Source: Clostridia bacterium (GTDB lineage: Bacteria; Bacillota; Clostridia; Acetivibrionales; DSM-2933). Taken from it: a stretch of 64,000 bases of DNA. A program made the position numbers and the translations under genes. Location of the stretch: the NCBI GenBank assembly GCA_026416815.1, contig JAOAEJ010000023.1, positions 62,001 through 126,000 on the forward strand, read 5' to 3'. Positions 1-9,759 of the stretch are shown piece after piece. The notes beneath the pieces were generated by a model. The model was given only the letters and a program-made list of their open reading frames with translations, was not told the DNA's origin and made no database searches. Each line of letters opens with the position of its first letter. Within the stretch, counting starts at the first letter, position 1.

Positions 1-154
1 TCTTATGGTGAGAGAAAGAGAAAAGGGTCTATCTACCGGCGAGAGAAAAATGCTGAATAGTGCGAAGCAAATTCTTATGAGTGAGTTGATTTTGGCTAAA
101 GAAATGGGACACGATGAAATAGAGAAAATTATCATGGGAAATCTAAAGCTTTGA
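1..154 (+). CDS. CarD/CdnL-type transcription regulator, C-terminal end (partial)
   Basis: Only the last 50 codons are in the window; the reading frame starts at base 2 and stops with TGA at 152-154. The translated end contains KGLSTGERKMLNSAKQIL followed by a helical tail, which resembles the C-terminal helical domain of CarD-family RNA-polymerase-binding regulators. Such a gene commonly lies directly before the PIN/TRAM gene and ispD in Clostridia, as it does here, so the context supports the call. The N-terminal polymerase-interacting domain lies outside the window and cannot be checked. Confidence 0.75.
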   Translation, partial: LMVREREKGLSTGERKMLNSAKQILMSELILAKEMGHDEIEKIIMGNLKL

Positions 155-224
155 TTTCGGGTTAAATATTTTAGTGCTATGAGACACTAAAAGGACAGAA
201 TTTTATCCAGGGGAGTTATGTGCA

Positions 225-1301
225 GTGTTGAATAATGTGATAAGGGCCTCTTTTGCCGTTGTTGGTGTTATTACGGGGTTTACTTTGACTAGAACCGTAT
301 TCTCAGTCAACAACATCAACATGCCTTTTAATCTAAAAGCAGCTATTTTCCTGACTGCTTCTGTGGCAGTCGGCAGTGTTTTTTACTTAACCGGTAATAA
401 GATTATTGAGCATCTCATGGAGGGCTTAGATAAGCTGGAGCAGTTTATTCAGAGCATGACGCTTTATGAGCTTACGGTTAGCGCTGTGGGGTTGATAGCG
501 GGTCTTATAGTTGCAAATCTATTTACTATCCCTATAAATAATGTTGAAATAATCGGTATGCCATTGTCGGTCATAGCTAATATTCTATTTGGGTGTGTCG
601 GTGTGGCTATAGCGATGGGCAAAAGAAACGAGCCTTTGTTTGACTCCCTTAGAAATAAAAAAGGGGGCGTGTCAAATAATAAGGCTGCGTGTGAAATCAA
701 GCTGTTGGATACCAGTATCATCATAGATGGGAGGATAGTAGATATATGCCGGTCGGGATTTGTAGAAGGAGAACTAGTCATTCCCGGTTTTGTACTTGAG
801 GAGCTCAGGCATATAGCGGATTCTCACGATTCACTCAAACGTAACAGGGGAAGGCGCGGACTTGACGTGTTAAATATACTTCAGAAGGAGCTGGAATACC
901 CTATAAGGGTGGAAAGTATCGATGTTCCCGATGGAGGAGAGGTAGACGATAAGCTGTTGAAGGCTGCTAAAAAGTTTGGGTACAAAATTATGACCATTGA
1001 TTACAACCTAAGTAAAGTAGCCAGTGTACAGGGAGTACAGGTTTTAAATATAAATGAGCTTGCCAATGCTATGAAGCCTATTGCTTTGCCTGGAGAGGAA
1101 ATGGTGATACAGGTCATAAAGGATGGCAAGGAAAACGGACAAGGTGTAGGATACCTGGATGATGGAACTATGATAGTGGTGGAAGGCGGAAGGCGCCATA
1201 TCGGGGAGACTGTAAGCGTAATGGTAACCAGCGTTTTGCAGACTGCCGCAGGCAGAATGATATTTGCCAAGCCTAAGTGTCAGATGGAAAAGGCCATGTA
1301 A
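225..1301 (+). CDS. PIN/TRAM-domain integral membrane protein (YacL-like)
   Basis: 358 residues from a GTG start with a GGGGAG ribosome binding site about 10 bases upstream; the ATG at 218 is out of frame. About four membrane helices fill residues 5-130. A PIN nuclease-type domain follows (about 158-275), with acidic residues in LLDTSIIIDGR and MTIDYNL. A C-terminal TRAM domain (about 285-345) includes GQGVGYLDDGTMIVVEGG. The family (Bacillus YacL type) is a membrane-anchored putative RNase whose substrate is poorly defined. It sits between the carD-type gene and ispD, its usual position in Clostridia. A stem-loop at 1327-1353 separates it from ispD. Confidence 0.9.
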   Translation: MLNNVIRASFAVVGVITGFTLTRTVFSVNNINMPFNLKAAIFLTASVAVGSVFYLTGNKIIEHLMEGLDKLEQFIQSMTLYELTVSAVGLIAGLIVANLFTIPINNVEIIGMPLSVIANILFGCVGVAIAMGKRNEPLFDSLRNKKGGVSNNKAACEIKLLDTSIIIDGRIVDICRSGFVEGELVIPGFVLEELRHIADSHDSLKRNRGRRGLDVLNILQKELEYPIRVESIDVPDGGEVDDKLLKAAKKFGYKIMTIDYNLSKVASVQGVQVLNINELANAMKPIALPGEEMVIQVIKDGKENGQGVGYLDDGTMIVVEGGRRHIGETVSVMVTSVLQTAAGRMIFAKPKCQMEKAM

Positions 1302-1326
1302 AACAGAGTGCAATAGGTTGAATTCT

Positions 1327-1353
1327 AAAGCTGCTTATCATAGCGGCTTTTTT
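1327..1353 (+). terminator. Stem-loop between PIN/TRAM gene and ispD
   Basis: AAAGCTGC and GCGGCTTT pair (one G-U) around a short loop and run into a T stretch. It overlaps the approach to the ispD ribosome binding site, so it may only partly terminate. Confidence 0.6.
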
Positions 1354-1369
1354 AATGCGGAGGTTCGAA

Positions 1370-2068
1370 ATGGAGAAGGACAAAGAGTTATTTATTAGTG
1401 CTGTTATTGTAGCTGCGGGTAGAGGCACGCGCATGAATATGGATATTAATAAGCAGTACATAGAGGTGGTAGGGAAGCCTGTTCTGGCAAGGACTTTACA
1501 GGTGTTTCAGGATTGCGACCTTATTGATGAGGTAGTACTGGTAGTGAATAGCCACGATATTGTGTACTGCAAGCAGAGTGTAGTTGACGCATACGGGTTT
1601 ACCAAGGTTAAGGCACTCGTGGCAGGTGGGAGTGAAAGGCAGTACTCGGTTTACAACGGACTCTCGGAAGTGAGCAGCGGCTGTGATGTAGTGCTTATAC
1701 ACGACGGAGCAAGACCGTTTGTAAAGGAAAAGAGCCTTAGTGACAGCATAAATGCAGCCCGTGAATACGGAGCGTCCTGTGTAGCTGTACCGGTAAAGGA
1801 TACCATAAAGACAGGGGATAAGGAGGGCTTTGTCGGGGAGACCCTTGATAGGAGCATTTTGTGGGCTATACAGACCCCTCAGACGTTTAGGTATGACTTG
1901 GTGATGGAGGCGCACAGGAAGGCTATGGAGGACGGCTTTTTGGGTACGGATGACGCTGTACTGGTTGAGCGGATTGGGTACAGGATGAAGCTAGTGATGG
2001 GAAGCTATGACAATATCAAGATTACCACGCAGGAAGACCTTGTGATTGCTGAGGCTATTGTGGGGTAG
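1370..2068 (+). CDS. ispD: 2-C-methyl-D-erythritol 4-phosphate cytidylyltransferase
   Basis: 232 residues. The ATG at 1370 is chosen because GGAGG at 1359-1363 sits 6 bases before it; an in-frame ATG at 1355 lies upstream of that site. The protein makes CDP-ME from MEP and CTP in the MEP isoprenoid pathway. Visible family signatures are AAGRGTRM near the N-terminus (nucleotide binding), IHDGARPF, AVPVKDTIK and GTDDAVLVE. Length is normal for IspD. The next pathway enzyme, ispF, is in this window but about 14.7 kb away and on the other strand. In many Clostridia the two are adjacent. Confidence 0.95.
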   Translation: MEKDKELFISAVIVAAGRGTRMNMDINKQYIEVVGKPVLARTLQVFQDCDLIDEVVLVVNSHDIVYCKQSVVDAYGFTKVKALVAGGSERQYSVYNGLSEVSSGCDVVLIHDGARPFVKEKSLSDSINAAREYGASCVAVPVKDTIKTGDKEGFVGETLDRSILWAIQTPQTFRYDLVMEAHRKAMEDGFLGTDDAVLVERIGYRMKLVMGSYDNIKITTQEDLVIAEAIVG

Positions 2069-2072
2069 TGAG

Positions 2073-2108
2073 GCTTAAGCCCTCTATCAAGTTGAACCGG
2101 GGCTTAAT
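2073..2108 (+). terminator. Probable terminator after ispD
   Basis: TAAGCCC and GGGGCTTA arms flank a loop immediately after the ispD stop. The T tract is weak. Confidence 0.45.
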
Positions 2109-2195
2109 AAAGTGGCTACTTGGCTTAGTCTGGCTATCTATATGTATAAGATTGGTATGATGTGGTTAGTATTGTTTGTATGAGGTGAAAAGAAA

Positions 2196-2558
2196 ATGAA
2201 TATTACTATTGAGGGAATAAATAAAAATATTGCATATGTGCAAAGTGAAAGTCTTATTATTACTAATCCTCAATCGGCATTGGATTTAATGGCAACTGTG
2301 AAATATGAGGCAGGGTGTAGTCGAATAATTATTGACAAAACAGCTATTGTTGAAGATTTTTTTAAATTGAGTACTCGTCTAGCAGGCGAAATACTACAAA
2401 AATACACTAATTATAATATAAAGCTTGCTATAGTTGGTGGTTATTCAGTTTATACGAGTAAGCCGTTGAAAGATTTTATTTATGAAAGTAATAACGGAAA
2501 AGATTTTTTCTTTGTATCTACAGTCAGTGAAGCTGTGGAGAGATTAAGTAGGGTATAA
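2196..2558 (+). CDS. DUF4180-family protein
   Basis: 120 residues with an ATG start and GAGGTG ribosome binding site. The sequence around IIIDKTAIVEDFFKLSTRLA, then EILQKYTNYNIKLAIVG and a C-terminal FIYESNNGKDFFFVS segment, is characteristic of the small DUF4180 family. No catalytic role is established for it. There is no signal peptide or membrane segment, so a cytoplasmic protein is likely. It stands alone, followed by a short AT-rich hairpin (ATAACGAG/CTCGTTAT) near 2568-2590. Codon use is more AT-rich than in ispD just before it, so it may belong to the accessory insert that begins here. Confidence 0.8.
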   Translation: MNITIEGINKNIAYVQSESLIITNPQSALDLMATVKYEAGCSRIIIDKTAIVEDFFKLSTRLAGEILQKYTNYNIKLAIVGGYSVYTSKPLKDFIYESNNGKDFFFVSTVSEAVERLSRV

Positions 2559-2810
2559 TAAAATTAATAACGAGAGTCTTGCTCGTTATCCCAATGAATA
2601 TATATTGACAATAGATGTTTCTATTGTTAACAAACGGTTTTTTATGTGAAAATGTATGAACGATAAGGATTTGAAATCGTATTACAGCCCAAAGTAAGCG
2701 GATATAAAATATAAAATGAATTGAAAATTGCTTTAAGTATATATATAATATATAGAAATAATATATAGAAATTACAGCGATTATAAAAGCTACGACTTAT
2801 AAATTTCTAC

Positions 2811-2880
2811 AGAGAGCCGATGGTTGGTGTGAATCGGTGAAAGGTTAAGTATTTCCACTTTTGGAGCTGTCGGTGATGAA
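2811..2880 (+). promoter_or_regulatory. Truncated T-box leader (stem I only)
   Basis: AGAGAG, then GCCGATGG, then a GGTGTGAA apical motif, and a closing CTGTCGGT arm make a recognisable T-box stem I. A TCC triplet lies in the expected specifier region (about 2853-2857), which would read serine. No T-box core (GGTGG..CCGCG) or antiterminator follows. The sequence runs straight into the serS remnant, so the leader appears deleted from the end of stem I. Confidence 0.6.
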
Positions 2881-3422
2881 CTGAATTACCGGAAAGTGCT
2901 CTACCGCAAACATTAACTAGTTATTCTCCATGCTTCAGAAAGGAAAAGGGAGCGCACGGCCTGGAAGAAAGAGGCGTATATCGAATTCATCAGTTTGAAA
3001 AGCAGGAAATGATTGTTGTGTGTAAGCCGGAAGACAGTATGATGTGGTATGATAGGATGTGGCAAAACACCGTAGATTTATTCCGTTCCTTGGATATTCC
3101 CGTTAGAACTTTAGAGTGCTGTTCCGGTGACCTGGCAGATTTAAAGGTAAAATCAGTAGACATTGAAGCTTGGTCCCCTAGGCAAAAAAAATATTTTGAG
3201 GTTGGAAGCTGTTCAAACTTAGGAGATGCCCAGGCACGCCGTTTAAAGATTCGCGTAGACGGAGCTGAGGGTAAATATTTTGCACATACATTAAACAATA
3301 CTGTAGTAGCACCTCCAAGAATGCTTATAGCATTTTTAGAAAACAATTTGAATGCAGATGGTTCTGTAAATATTCCTGAAGCATTACAACCTTATATGGG
3401 CGGCATGACAGTGATCAGATAA
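2880..3422 (+). pseudogene. serS: Seryl-tRNA synthetase, C-terminal remnant
   Basis: The open frame begins right after two stop codons (2874-2879) and encodes the second half of a class II SerRS. It includes the motif 2 region (CFRKEKGAHGLEERG, then VYRIHQFEKQEM) and motif 3 (HTLNNTVVAPPRMLIAFLEN), ending normally near PYMGGMTVI. The N-terminal coiled-coil arm and motif 1, roughly 240 residues, are absent. The first in-frame ATG (3009) lies inside motif 2, with no convincing ribosome binding site. Together with the truncated T-box just upstream, this looks like an internal deletion product of a former T-box-controlled serS. The catalytic half is well preserved, so the deletion may be recent. 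A working serS must lie elsewhere. Confidence 0.85.
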
Positions 3423-3428
3423 TAATAA

Positions 3429-3467
3429 CGGCAGCATACTTGATGTAGATTTCGTATGCTGCCGTTT
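3429..3467 (+). terminator. Strong terminator after serS remnant
   Basis: CGGCAGCATAC and GTATGCTGCCG form an 11-bp stem followed by TTTTCTTT. Confidence 0.9.
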
Positions 3468-3515
3468 TCTTTGCCCCATTAGGCATTTAGAATAGCGTGT
3501 GAATGCAAAAAATAA

Positions 3516-3572
3516 CGAATTTAGGATAATCAGTGAGCAGATAGCCACTCGTTGGGTATCCTAAATTTATTA
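3516..3572. repeat. Palindrome upstream of the chemoreceptor
   Basis: AATTTAGGATA and TATCCTAAATT are near-perfect inverted arms about 30 bases apart, with a smaller AGTG/CACT stem inside. The size resembles the small palindromic elements seen elsewhere in the window. No second copy was found. Confidence 0.45.
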
Positions 3573-3734
3573 TATGAGATAGCGATACTTTAAACTAAAA
3601 TGTAAATTCTGCTCTTTACGGTTTGTCTATTAATGATATAATAGGCTTATGTAAACACTATGTCTGTTTTTTCTTATCTTTAGAGTCCCCAGTTCAATAC
3701 TATAATTTGTAGTTATTTATAAGGAGGATTAAAA

Positions 3735-5711
3735 GTGAAACTTCGAACGAGAATTATGGTTCTTTTAGTAATTGTAATATTAATTCCATTTTCAACTGTC
3801 ATGGCTTATACCTATACCAGCATAAAGAGGAGTATACAGAATATAGAAGTTGATAAGTCAAAGCAGTACATATCTAGCGCACAGAAGTATTTGGAGCTCC
3901 TGACAAGGTCTAACTCGTCATCATATCTTTCGGTTACTTCATGGGACGATTATTTTAATGCTGTTGCAAGTAATGATGCTAAATGGATTACTGAAAATGT
4001 ATTAGCCTACGCCGGTGAGGATACGAATACCGAGTCTATACTCACACTAAGCGACAGCGGCAGGTTAATAGCTGAGTCAGGCTGTCCTGAAGAATGGAAG
4101 ACTATTAGCTTAAAGGACTTTCCTCTGTTTAAAAAGTTGGGTGATAAGCCCTATGTTAGCGGTATTGTTGAGAGTAAAGGTACAATTTACCTTGCTACAC
4201 TAGTTAAATTAGTCCAAAGCAGTGATACTGATTTTAAGAATTTAAACGGATATACCTTATACGGAAGGAAGCTTGATGCAGATCTTTTAAATGAAGGTAA
4301 GGACATTATGGGAATAGATATAGCTATCGCACTTGACAGTGGGAGTAAATTATCTACTTTCGATGGATTAAATTTGGGCGGGCTAAGTTCAAAGAGTTTT
4401 AAAACAGGAGAAATAAAAACTAAGGTGAATGTACTAAATGGTAAGATAGTGGCTGAGGCTGAACAGGCTTTTTATGATAGTAGTAATAGAGCGATAGGGG
4501 TTTTGTATATCAAAACTGGAAGCGAATCGGGCATAAGCGCTTTAAATACTGTTACGGTCAGTTCACTTTTTGTTGCATTTATTTTAATAATTTCTGTGGG
4601 AATAATTTGTATTTACATCGGCTTTAGCTTGAACCCTTTAAAATTTATAGTAAAAGAAGCCGAAAAAATTTCCATGGGGGATTTAACCGGGGAAATTAGG
4701 CAAAGGAATAGGCCATACTCAAAAGACGAAATAGGACAGGTCATTTATGCTTTTCAAACAATGAAAGGCAAATTCAGAGTGATGATCGATGATATTCTAA
4801 AGGCTTCATTACTTATAGCAAATATGTCAGAAGGGCTATCAAATACCGCGGCCGCTACAAAAGAATCTTCGGAGCAGGTTGCTGATTCTATTAATGAGAT
4901 AGCAGGCGGCATTAATAGGCAGCATGATAAAGCAAATGCAATTTTGCACACGATAGAAGATTTGTTCCAACGGGTTAATGAAGGAAATGAAGGGATCAGG
5001 ACATCGGTTATAGAGGCGTTTGAGTCTACAAAAGCTGCCCGTTCAGGTAAGGAGGCTTTTGAACAAGCAAGTGAACAGTCTAAAATAATAACCGAGACGA
5101 TATCGGTATTAGCCAAATCAATTGAGCAGTTAGGAAGCCATTCCAAGGATATTGAGAGTATAATAACTGCGATATCAGACATATCGAATCAAACGAATTT
5201 ATTGGCGCTGAATGCTTCGATTGAAGCAGCAAGAGCCGGGGAGCAGGGTAAAGGGTTTGCGGTAGTTGCAGATGAGGTACGAAAGCTGGCAGAGCAATCC
5301 AGGAACCAGACGGTGCAAATTACCGGATTGATTAAAGATATACAGTCTGTGACCTCTACAGCTATCAAAAGTGCAGAGCAAAATATAGAATCTATAGGTT
5401 TGCAGTTTAGTACTATCGAGAAAGGAAAAGACTCTCTGGTTACAATTGTTGATAAGGTTGAAAAAACAGAGGATAATTCAAAGAAAATACAGGTTATCTT
5501 GGAGCATATTAATGGATACGCTAAAGATGTATTAGGTGCTATCAGAGAAATTGAAGATGTAACTGAAGAATCCGCAGCCTCAACTGAGGAGGTGTCTGCA
5601 ACTGCAGAAGAACAATCTTCCATAGTAACTCAAATTGCAGAAAATGCCGAGAATCTGGCAGAACTTTCAAAGCAGCTTGAGGAGCAAATGAGCAGATTCA
5701 AGCTAAAATAG
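3735..5711 (+). CDS. Methyl-accepting chemotaxis protein with CHASE4-like sensor
   Basis: 658 residues from a GTG start with AAGGAGG 7 bases upstream. One membrane helix lies at about 7-29. An extracytoplasmic sensor region (30-270) contains [12 protein letters not shown], typical of CHASE4-type domains. A second helix is at about 274-296, a HAMP linker follows to about 350, and the rest is the long signalling coiled coil. The conserved hairpin tip with [20 protein letters not shown] lies near residue 500. No C-terminal CheR-tethering pentapeptide is seen. It signals to CheA/CheW, which are not in this window, so it is an orphan receptor. The ligand is unknown. Confidence 0.93.
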   Translation: MKLRTRIMVLLVIVILIPFSTVMAYTYTSIKRSIQNIEVDKSKQYISSAQKYLELLTRSNSSSYLSVTSWDDYFNAVASNDAKWITENVLAYAGEDTNTESILTLSDSGRLIAESGCPEEWKTISLKDFPLFKKLGDKPYVSGIVESKGTIYLATLVKLVQSSDTDFKNLNGYTLYGRKLDADLLNEGKDIMGIDIAIALDSGSKLSTFDGLNLGGLSSKSFKTGEIKTKVNVLNGKIVAEAEQAFYDSSNRAIGVLYIKTGSESGISALNTVTVSSLFVAFILIISVGIICIYIGFSLNPLKFIVKEAEKISMGDLTGEIRQRNRPYSKDEIGQVIYAFQTMKGKFRVMIDDILKASLLIANMSEGLSNTAAATKESSEQVADSINEIAGGINRQHDKANAILHTIEDLFQRVNEGNEGIRTSVIEAFESTKAARSGKEAFEQASEQSKIITETISVLAKSIEQLGSHSKDIESIITAISDISNQTNLLALNASIEAARAGEQGKGFAVVADEVRKLAEQSRNQTVQITGLIKDIQSVTSTAIKSAEQNIESIGLQFSTIEKGKDSLVTIVDKVEKTEDNSKKIQVILEHINGYAKDVLGAIREIEDVTEESAASTEEVSATAEEQSSIVTQIAENAENLAELSKQLEEQMSRFKLK

Positions 5712-5792
5712 CCGAGTTGCTTATTGACAACATTGGGAGCATAAATAGCCTATGTTGTGGTGAGCAGCACCAGGATGATAGTTATTAAATAT

Positions 5793-5838
5793 ATTGACCC
5801 ATATTGGCATAGAATGGCCGACGTGGGTCAATTTGATT
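5793..5838 (+). terminator. Probable terminator after chemoreceptor
   Basis: TTGACCCAT and GTGGGTCAA form a stem with an internal GGC/GCC pairing, followed by a T-rich tract. Confidence 0.6.
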
Positions 5839-5980
5839 TTATTTAATAAAGCGTACTAATAAGTTTTGATTATAATGTTAAAAACCTAATTGTTAGCATC
5901 TTGCTTTAGATTTATAGTACAAATTTCCTGTATCATAGGATATGATTATATATAGATAAATTAACAGGGGGTTGCAAATT

Positions 5981-6862
5981 ATGAAAAATAATAATGCTAG
6001 GGCACTGCATATCATCACTTTTATAATTATTATTTTGGGTATTGTAGTGTCATCCATAGGGCTTCTGTATACAACCGGCGGAAAAGCTTATGATTTCGTA
6101 AATCAGTACGGCGACAAAGTAAAAATGTATGGAGATGGGCTATATGCACATGACTCCCATTTCGTGGCGCCAATATTCCGAGGAACGGATTTTACAATTT
6201 TATGTTTAGCCATCCCACTACTAATTATAGCATTGGTACTGGATATCAAGAGGAAATCATTAAAAACCCGATTTTTCCTAACATCAGTCATTTCAGTATT
6301 TACTTACTACTCGGCAAGTATATCCTTAGGTGTAACCTATAATGTATTACATTTACTATATATTGCCCTCTTTTCAGCCAGCCTTTTCGGGTTAATCATT
6401 GCAATAGGCAGTATAGATAGAAAAGAGCTGGTGGATAGCATAGGGAGCAAACTGTCATACAGAGGATTTTATATATTCCTATCCTTTACAGGGGTTGCGC
6501 TAATTGCTGCATGGCTTCCCGATATCATCAGTTCACTAGCCGCAGGCCGTTCTTTAGCAATGATAGAAGTATACACAACATCGATTACAAATGTTTTGGA
6601 TATGGGTGTGGTTGGACCAACAGCTTTGATTTGCCTATTTCAACTAAAAAAGAGAAATGGAATTGGATATATTTTATTAGAAATCTTATTAACGCTCTGT
6701 ATCATTATTGGAGTTATGCTACCTATTCAATCGGTATTCCAGATATCAGCAGGAATTGAACTCCCAGTTCCAGTCCTTGTGACAAAGGTAGCAAGCTTTG
6801 TTACACTAGCTTTGTTTGCACTATACTTTAATGTGAAGCTCTTACGAAATATGAAAGGATAA
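5981..6862 (+). CDS. Polytopic membrane protein, function unknown
   Basis: 293 residues. The ATG at 5981 is preferred over an upstream TTG because the AGGGGG site lies 8-10 bases before it. Hydrophobicity suggests seven or eight membrane helices: about 10-32, 68-88, 98-118, 122-145, 165-190, 205-222, 228-250 and 265-288. The first extracytoplasmic loop (33-65) is polar and rich in Tyr, Asp and Gly. I see no transporter or enzyme motif. It has no co-directional close neighbour, so it is probably transcribed alone. The next structured element downstream is the GC-rich repeat at 6948. Confidence 0.75.
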   Translation: MKNNNARALHIITFIIIILGIVVSSIGLLYTTGGKAYDFVNQYGDKVKMYGDGLYAHDSHFVAPIFRGTDFTILCLAIPLLIIALVLDIKRKSLKTRFFLTSVISVFTYYSASISLGVTYNVLHLLYIALFSASLFGLIIAIGSIDRKELVDSIGSKLSYRGFYIFLSFTGVALIAAWLPDIISSLAAGRSLAMIEVYTTSITNVLDMGVVGPTALICLFQLKKRNGIGYILLEILLTLCIIIGVMLPIQSVFQISAGIELPVPVLVTKVASFVTLALFALYFNVKLLRNMKG

Positions 6863-6947
6863 AATCTAAATATTACAGAAATAGGTAATTTTAGTATAAC
6901 CTACCACAAGCCAGCTGCAAAGTCGCCTACAAAGCCGCCTACAAAGC

Positions 6948-7087
6948 CCCTTAAGATTCAAGGGGAAACGCCCAAGGATGGGCGTTTTAGGCTTCATAGG
7001 GCAGGAGGCCCTTTGAAGCCGACTACCTCGAATAGCGAGAGGGGAACCCAGTGTAATGGGTTCCCCTCTCGGAAACTGCTTTAGACG
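6948..7087 (+). repeat. GC-rich multi-hairpin repeat, copy 1
   Basis: About 140 bases matching a second copy at 12538-12694. It has three strong hairpins: AACGCCC/GGGCGTT; GGCTTCA..GGGC with GCCC..TGAAGCC; and GAGAGGGGAACCCA/TGGGTTCCCCTCTC with a 6-base loop. The ends carry AAGC/GCTTT-type pairing. Its GC content is far above the surrounding sequence. Loop bases differ between the copies while stems are kept, suggesting a conserved RNA or DNA fold. No coding potential. The family is not one I recognise. Confidence 0.75.
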
Positions 7088-7115
7088 GCTTCAAAGTCAC
7101 TCTAAATGAATCTGT

Positions 7116-8792
7116 CTAATTTGTATACTCTATATGCAGCAGCGGCGCCTGTGTACTACTGCCCTCATAGGCTTCTGCACATCTCCAGCTTCCACTGGTG
7201 CCAGTTATTTGCATAACAATAGAATTGCCGCTTGACCAACCGCTTCTATTTACAATTTCTTGAATTATATTCTTGATATCAGGTGTACGCTCGTTTGTTC
7301 CTGCTGCACCTATCGTATTCCACGCAGGCGGTGCCCAGGTGACAGTTGCCGACGTTTTAGCACGGGATGAAACGTTATAAGCTGTTGTTGTGAAGGCGCC
7401 AGCATTATCCGAAGCTTCTCCCTTGATTGTAAGGTTTGCAGTTCCGCTGCTTACCTCATCGCATGTGAATTGTAGGTATGCATTTGTTATTACAGCACCC
7501 CTAGGTATGCTAATGCCGTTAAAACGCATACCTACGACTTGGTTTGTAGTACCATCGGTAATAAGCTCCAGATCGGTGCTATTAGTATACATGCTTCCGT
7601 CAGAGGTGTTTTCCTCAACATCATCCATACCGGTGGATACTCTTTTTTCTACAGTAGAACCGCTTACACTGCCGCCCGTAGACAAGTCAATTGTATCAAT
7701 TACCGTACCTCCGTCTTCGTATACCACCATATGCATTGAAGTAGGAGTCATATCAATTATTGAATAATTATAATCTTGTACTGATTTTAAAGTATAAGAA
7801 GCATTGCTTGGTGCAACAAGGGATGCTCCTCCACCACCTAATATCATATGGTGTATACCATTCACCAAGTTGTGCTGGTAGAAGTGTGAATGACCGGCTA
7901 TTACCATATCAACTCCATAAGGCTCGAAGATATTGGTCGTCATTGCTTTCATTCCCGAGTCTTCGCCATGACCGCCGGAACAATATGCAGGCTTGTGCGC
8001 TATTACTATTTTCCAGGGTTTTGTTGAGTTTGCAAGATCGCTTTGCGCAAAGTTGTACTGAGCACTTCCTGAAGTATATGAAATTTGAGTATTCAAAACT
8101 AAGACATGCATATCTCCGTAATCAAAGGAATAATAGTCTTGTGTACCGGAAGCGGAAGCTGGTGCGTGTGTAAATGCCTTGGTATTTGTACCCCATGTTT
8201 CATGGTTGCCTACTGCGTTAAAGAAGGGTACGTTAGCTATAAGTGATAATTCATTCGTGCGGAAAAATTCGCTTTTGAACTTAGAGTATGTACTGTCGTA
8301 ACAAAGGTCTCCACCATATAGTGAGAATTTCGGGTTTGCGTTCTTGATTCTGGTGGCAATTGTGTCATGAATGCTTGTTCCTGTACGGCAATCTGCCATA
8401 TAGGCAAAACGGAAGTTTGTACCGGGATTCACAGCCGTTGTGAATGTATAATCTGTGCTTGTGTTGCTTCCATGTCTGACCCTGTAGTGGTAAAGAGTAT
8501 TAGCTGTAAGGCCTGTAAGCTTGATGTTATGAACATAAGTAACAGGTGAGGCGGTAGTTGCTTCGTAACTTTCGGTTGAAGCAGTACTGCCGTATGCAGT
8601 AGTTGTACCGAAATCAACATATGCAGTAGAAGTGGAGTCGCATTCTACAAGCACATATATGCTGTTTGCGGTAACAGCCTGGAGGTATGGGGTCATTACG
8701 GTTGAGGCTGACGTTGAAAGGGAAAATACCGCTGCAGTGATGAGAAATACAGCCAGCCCCAGGGCTAGCAGTTGCTTGCTTGTTTTGAACAT
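7116..8792 (-). CDS. Secreted purple-acid-phosphatase-like metallophosphoesterase
   Basis: 558 residues with a GGAGGG site 9 bases before the ATG. An N-terminal signal peptide (1-30) is followed by a fibronectin-like purple acid phosphatase N-domain (31-122). The calcineurin-like phosphoesterase core (about 127-345) shows the metal-ligand motifs in order: ADCRTG, GGDLCY, GNHETW, AHKPAY and GHSHFY. After a Ser/Gly linker, a beta-rich C-terminal domain (about 385-558; IPRGAVITNAYLQFT) resembles accessory domains of extracellular Clostridia enzymes. It probably hydrolyses phosphate esters outside the cell. The substrate is unknown. No dockerin or cell-wall anchor is visible. It is monocistronic and convergent with the gene at 5981. 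Confidence 0.88.
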   Translation of the reverse strand: MFKTSKQLLALGLAVFLITAAVFSLSTSASTVMTPYLQAVTANSIYVLVECDSTSTAYVDFGTTTAYGSTASTESYEATTASPVTYVHNIKLTGLTANTLYHYRVRHGSNTSTDYTFTTAVNPGTNFRFAYMADCRTGTSIHDTIATRIKNANPKFSLYGGDLCYDSTYSKFKSEFFRTNELSLIANVPFFNAVGNHETWGTNTKAFTHAPASASGTQDYYSFDYGDMHVLVLNTQISYTSGSAQYNFAQSDLANSTKPWKIVIAHKPAYCSGGHGEDSGMKAMTTNIFEPYGVDMVIAGHSHFYQHNLVNGIHHMILGGGGASLVAPSNASYTLKSVQDYNYSIIDMTPTSMHMVVYEDGGTVIDTIDLSTGGSVSGSTVEKRVSTGMDDVEENTSDGSMYTNSTDLELITDGTTNQVVGMRFNGISIPRGAVITNAYLQFTCDEVSSGTANLTIKGEASDNAGAFTTTAYNVSSRAKTSATVTWAPPAWNTIGAAGTNERTPDIKNIIQEIVNRSGWSSGNSIVMQITGTSGSWRCAEAYEGSSTQAPLLHIEYTN

Positions 8793-8877
8793 AGGATAAA
8801 CCCTCCTTTTTATTTGAATTCAAAAACATATTATACTTAAAATATTAGTAAGTCCTTAACTACTTGTTAAAGCTATG

Positions 8878-9759
8878 TTACTTAGTGTTAAGTTTTACAT
8901 TATATTCCGATGATAAATCAGGGTAAGCTCTTTTTATATTATCCCTTAAAGCTGCAATATTAATTTCGGAGGCACTTTTCTGGAACTCGTTTTCAATAAG
9001 AGTTGCAAGTTTTTCATTCCCTGCGGAATCTTTGATGATTTTAAAGAAAACTCTACCTTCTACCTGCTTTTCAAAAGCAATGTTTATATTTTTTTCTAAG
9101 TTTGAAGCTATTCCCTCGAGCTCATATACAACAGAGAGGAAGTATACCTTATTTATAATATTCTCTATTTCCTTTATATACTGAGCTACCTTTTCTTGGT
9201 TCTTCGAGGTTATTTCTTTCTCGAGGTTATTTATTAATGTGGTAATTTTCGTATTGAATTCCTCCTTTGAATCAATATATTCTTCCCTGCGCTTGGCTGT
9301 GGGCTTTATAGCCTCATATAAAGCCTTGATTTTATTTGCGTAGTGAAGAGCCTTGCCTGTATCGTTATAGTCTCTCGAAATTGAATCAAGATTTCCCCTT
9401 ATAAGATTAACAAAGGCCATTTGCATGCTTTTTTCAAAACCCTGCAAATGAGGAGCCTTTACATTATCTTTTTCAGCAAGAGACAGGTATTCATTGATAT
9501 CGGATTTCAAGCCTGGAGAAGTCTTATCCGCTTCTTCAACCACCTTAGACAGTACATTTGAATAGATGTTCTTTATTTCCTGAATATCGGGATTTGGCGC
9601 TTTTTTAAGCTCAACTATTTTAAGATACTGGGCAGTTTGCTTATTAATCTCCGATACCTCCTCGCTGCCGCCGCAGCCTGAAAATGTTGTTAGAGCCATT
9701 GAAATTAATAAAATAAAGGAAGCCACATTTTTCATGTTTATTAAACCTCTTAGTAGCAT
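8878..9759 (-). CDS. Lipoprotein of unknown function, helix-rich
   Basis: 293 residues from the ATG at 9759, which has an excellent GGGAGG site 7 bases upstream; a second ATG at 9735 is also possible. The signal sequence ends in the lipobox TFSGC, so lipid attachment at that Cys is expected. The mature part is almost wholly charged, predicted alpha-helical sequence with Lys/Glu-rich heptad-like stretches, for instance around residues 150-215. I recognise no family. It is divergent from the TPR/radical-SAM operon across about 220 bases, and the two units may share regulatory DNA. Confidence 0.8.
   Translation of the reverse strand: MLLRGLINMKNVASFILLISMALTTFSGCGGSEEVSEINKQTAQYLKIVELKKAPNPDIQEIKNIYSNVLSKVVEEADKTSPGLKSDINEYLSLAEKDNVKAPHLQGFEKSMQMAFVNLIRGNLDSISRDYNDTGKALHYANKIKALYEAIKPTAKRREEYIDSKEEFNTKITTLINNLEKEITSKNQEKVAQYIKEIENIINKVYFLSVVYELEGIASNLEKNINIAFEKQVEGRVFFKIIKDSAGNEKLATLIENEFQKSASEINIAALRDNIKRAYPDLSSEYNVKLNTK

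Noticed and set aside
2559-2810. AT-rich stretch as a possible additional small gene
   Set aside because: Frames are short and lack ribosome binding sites; only a hairpin near 2568-2590 stands out.
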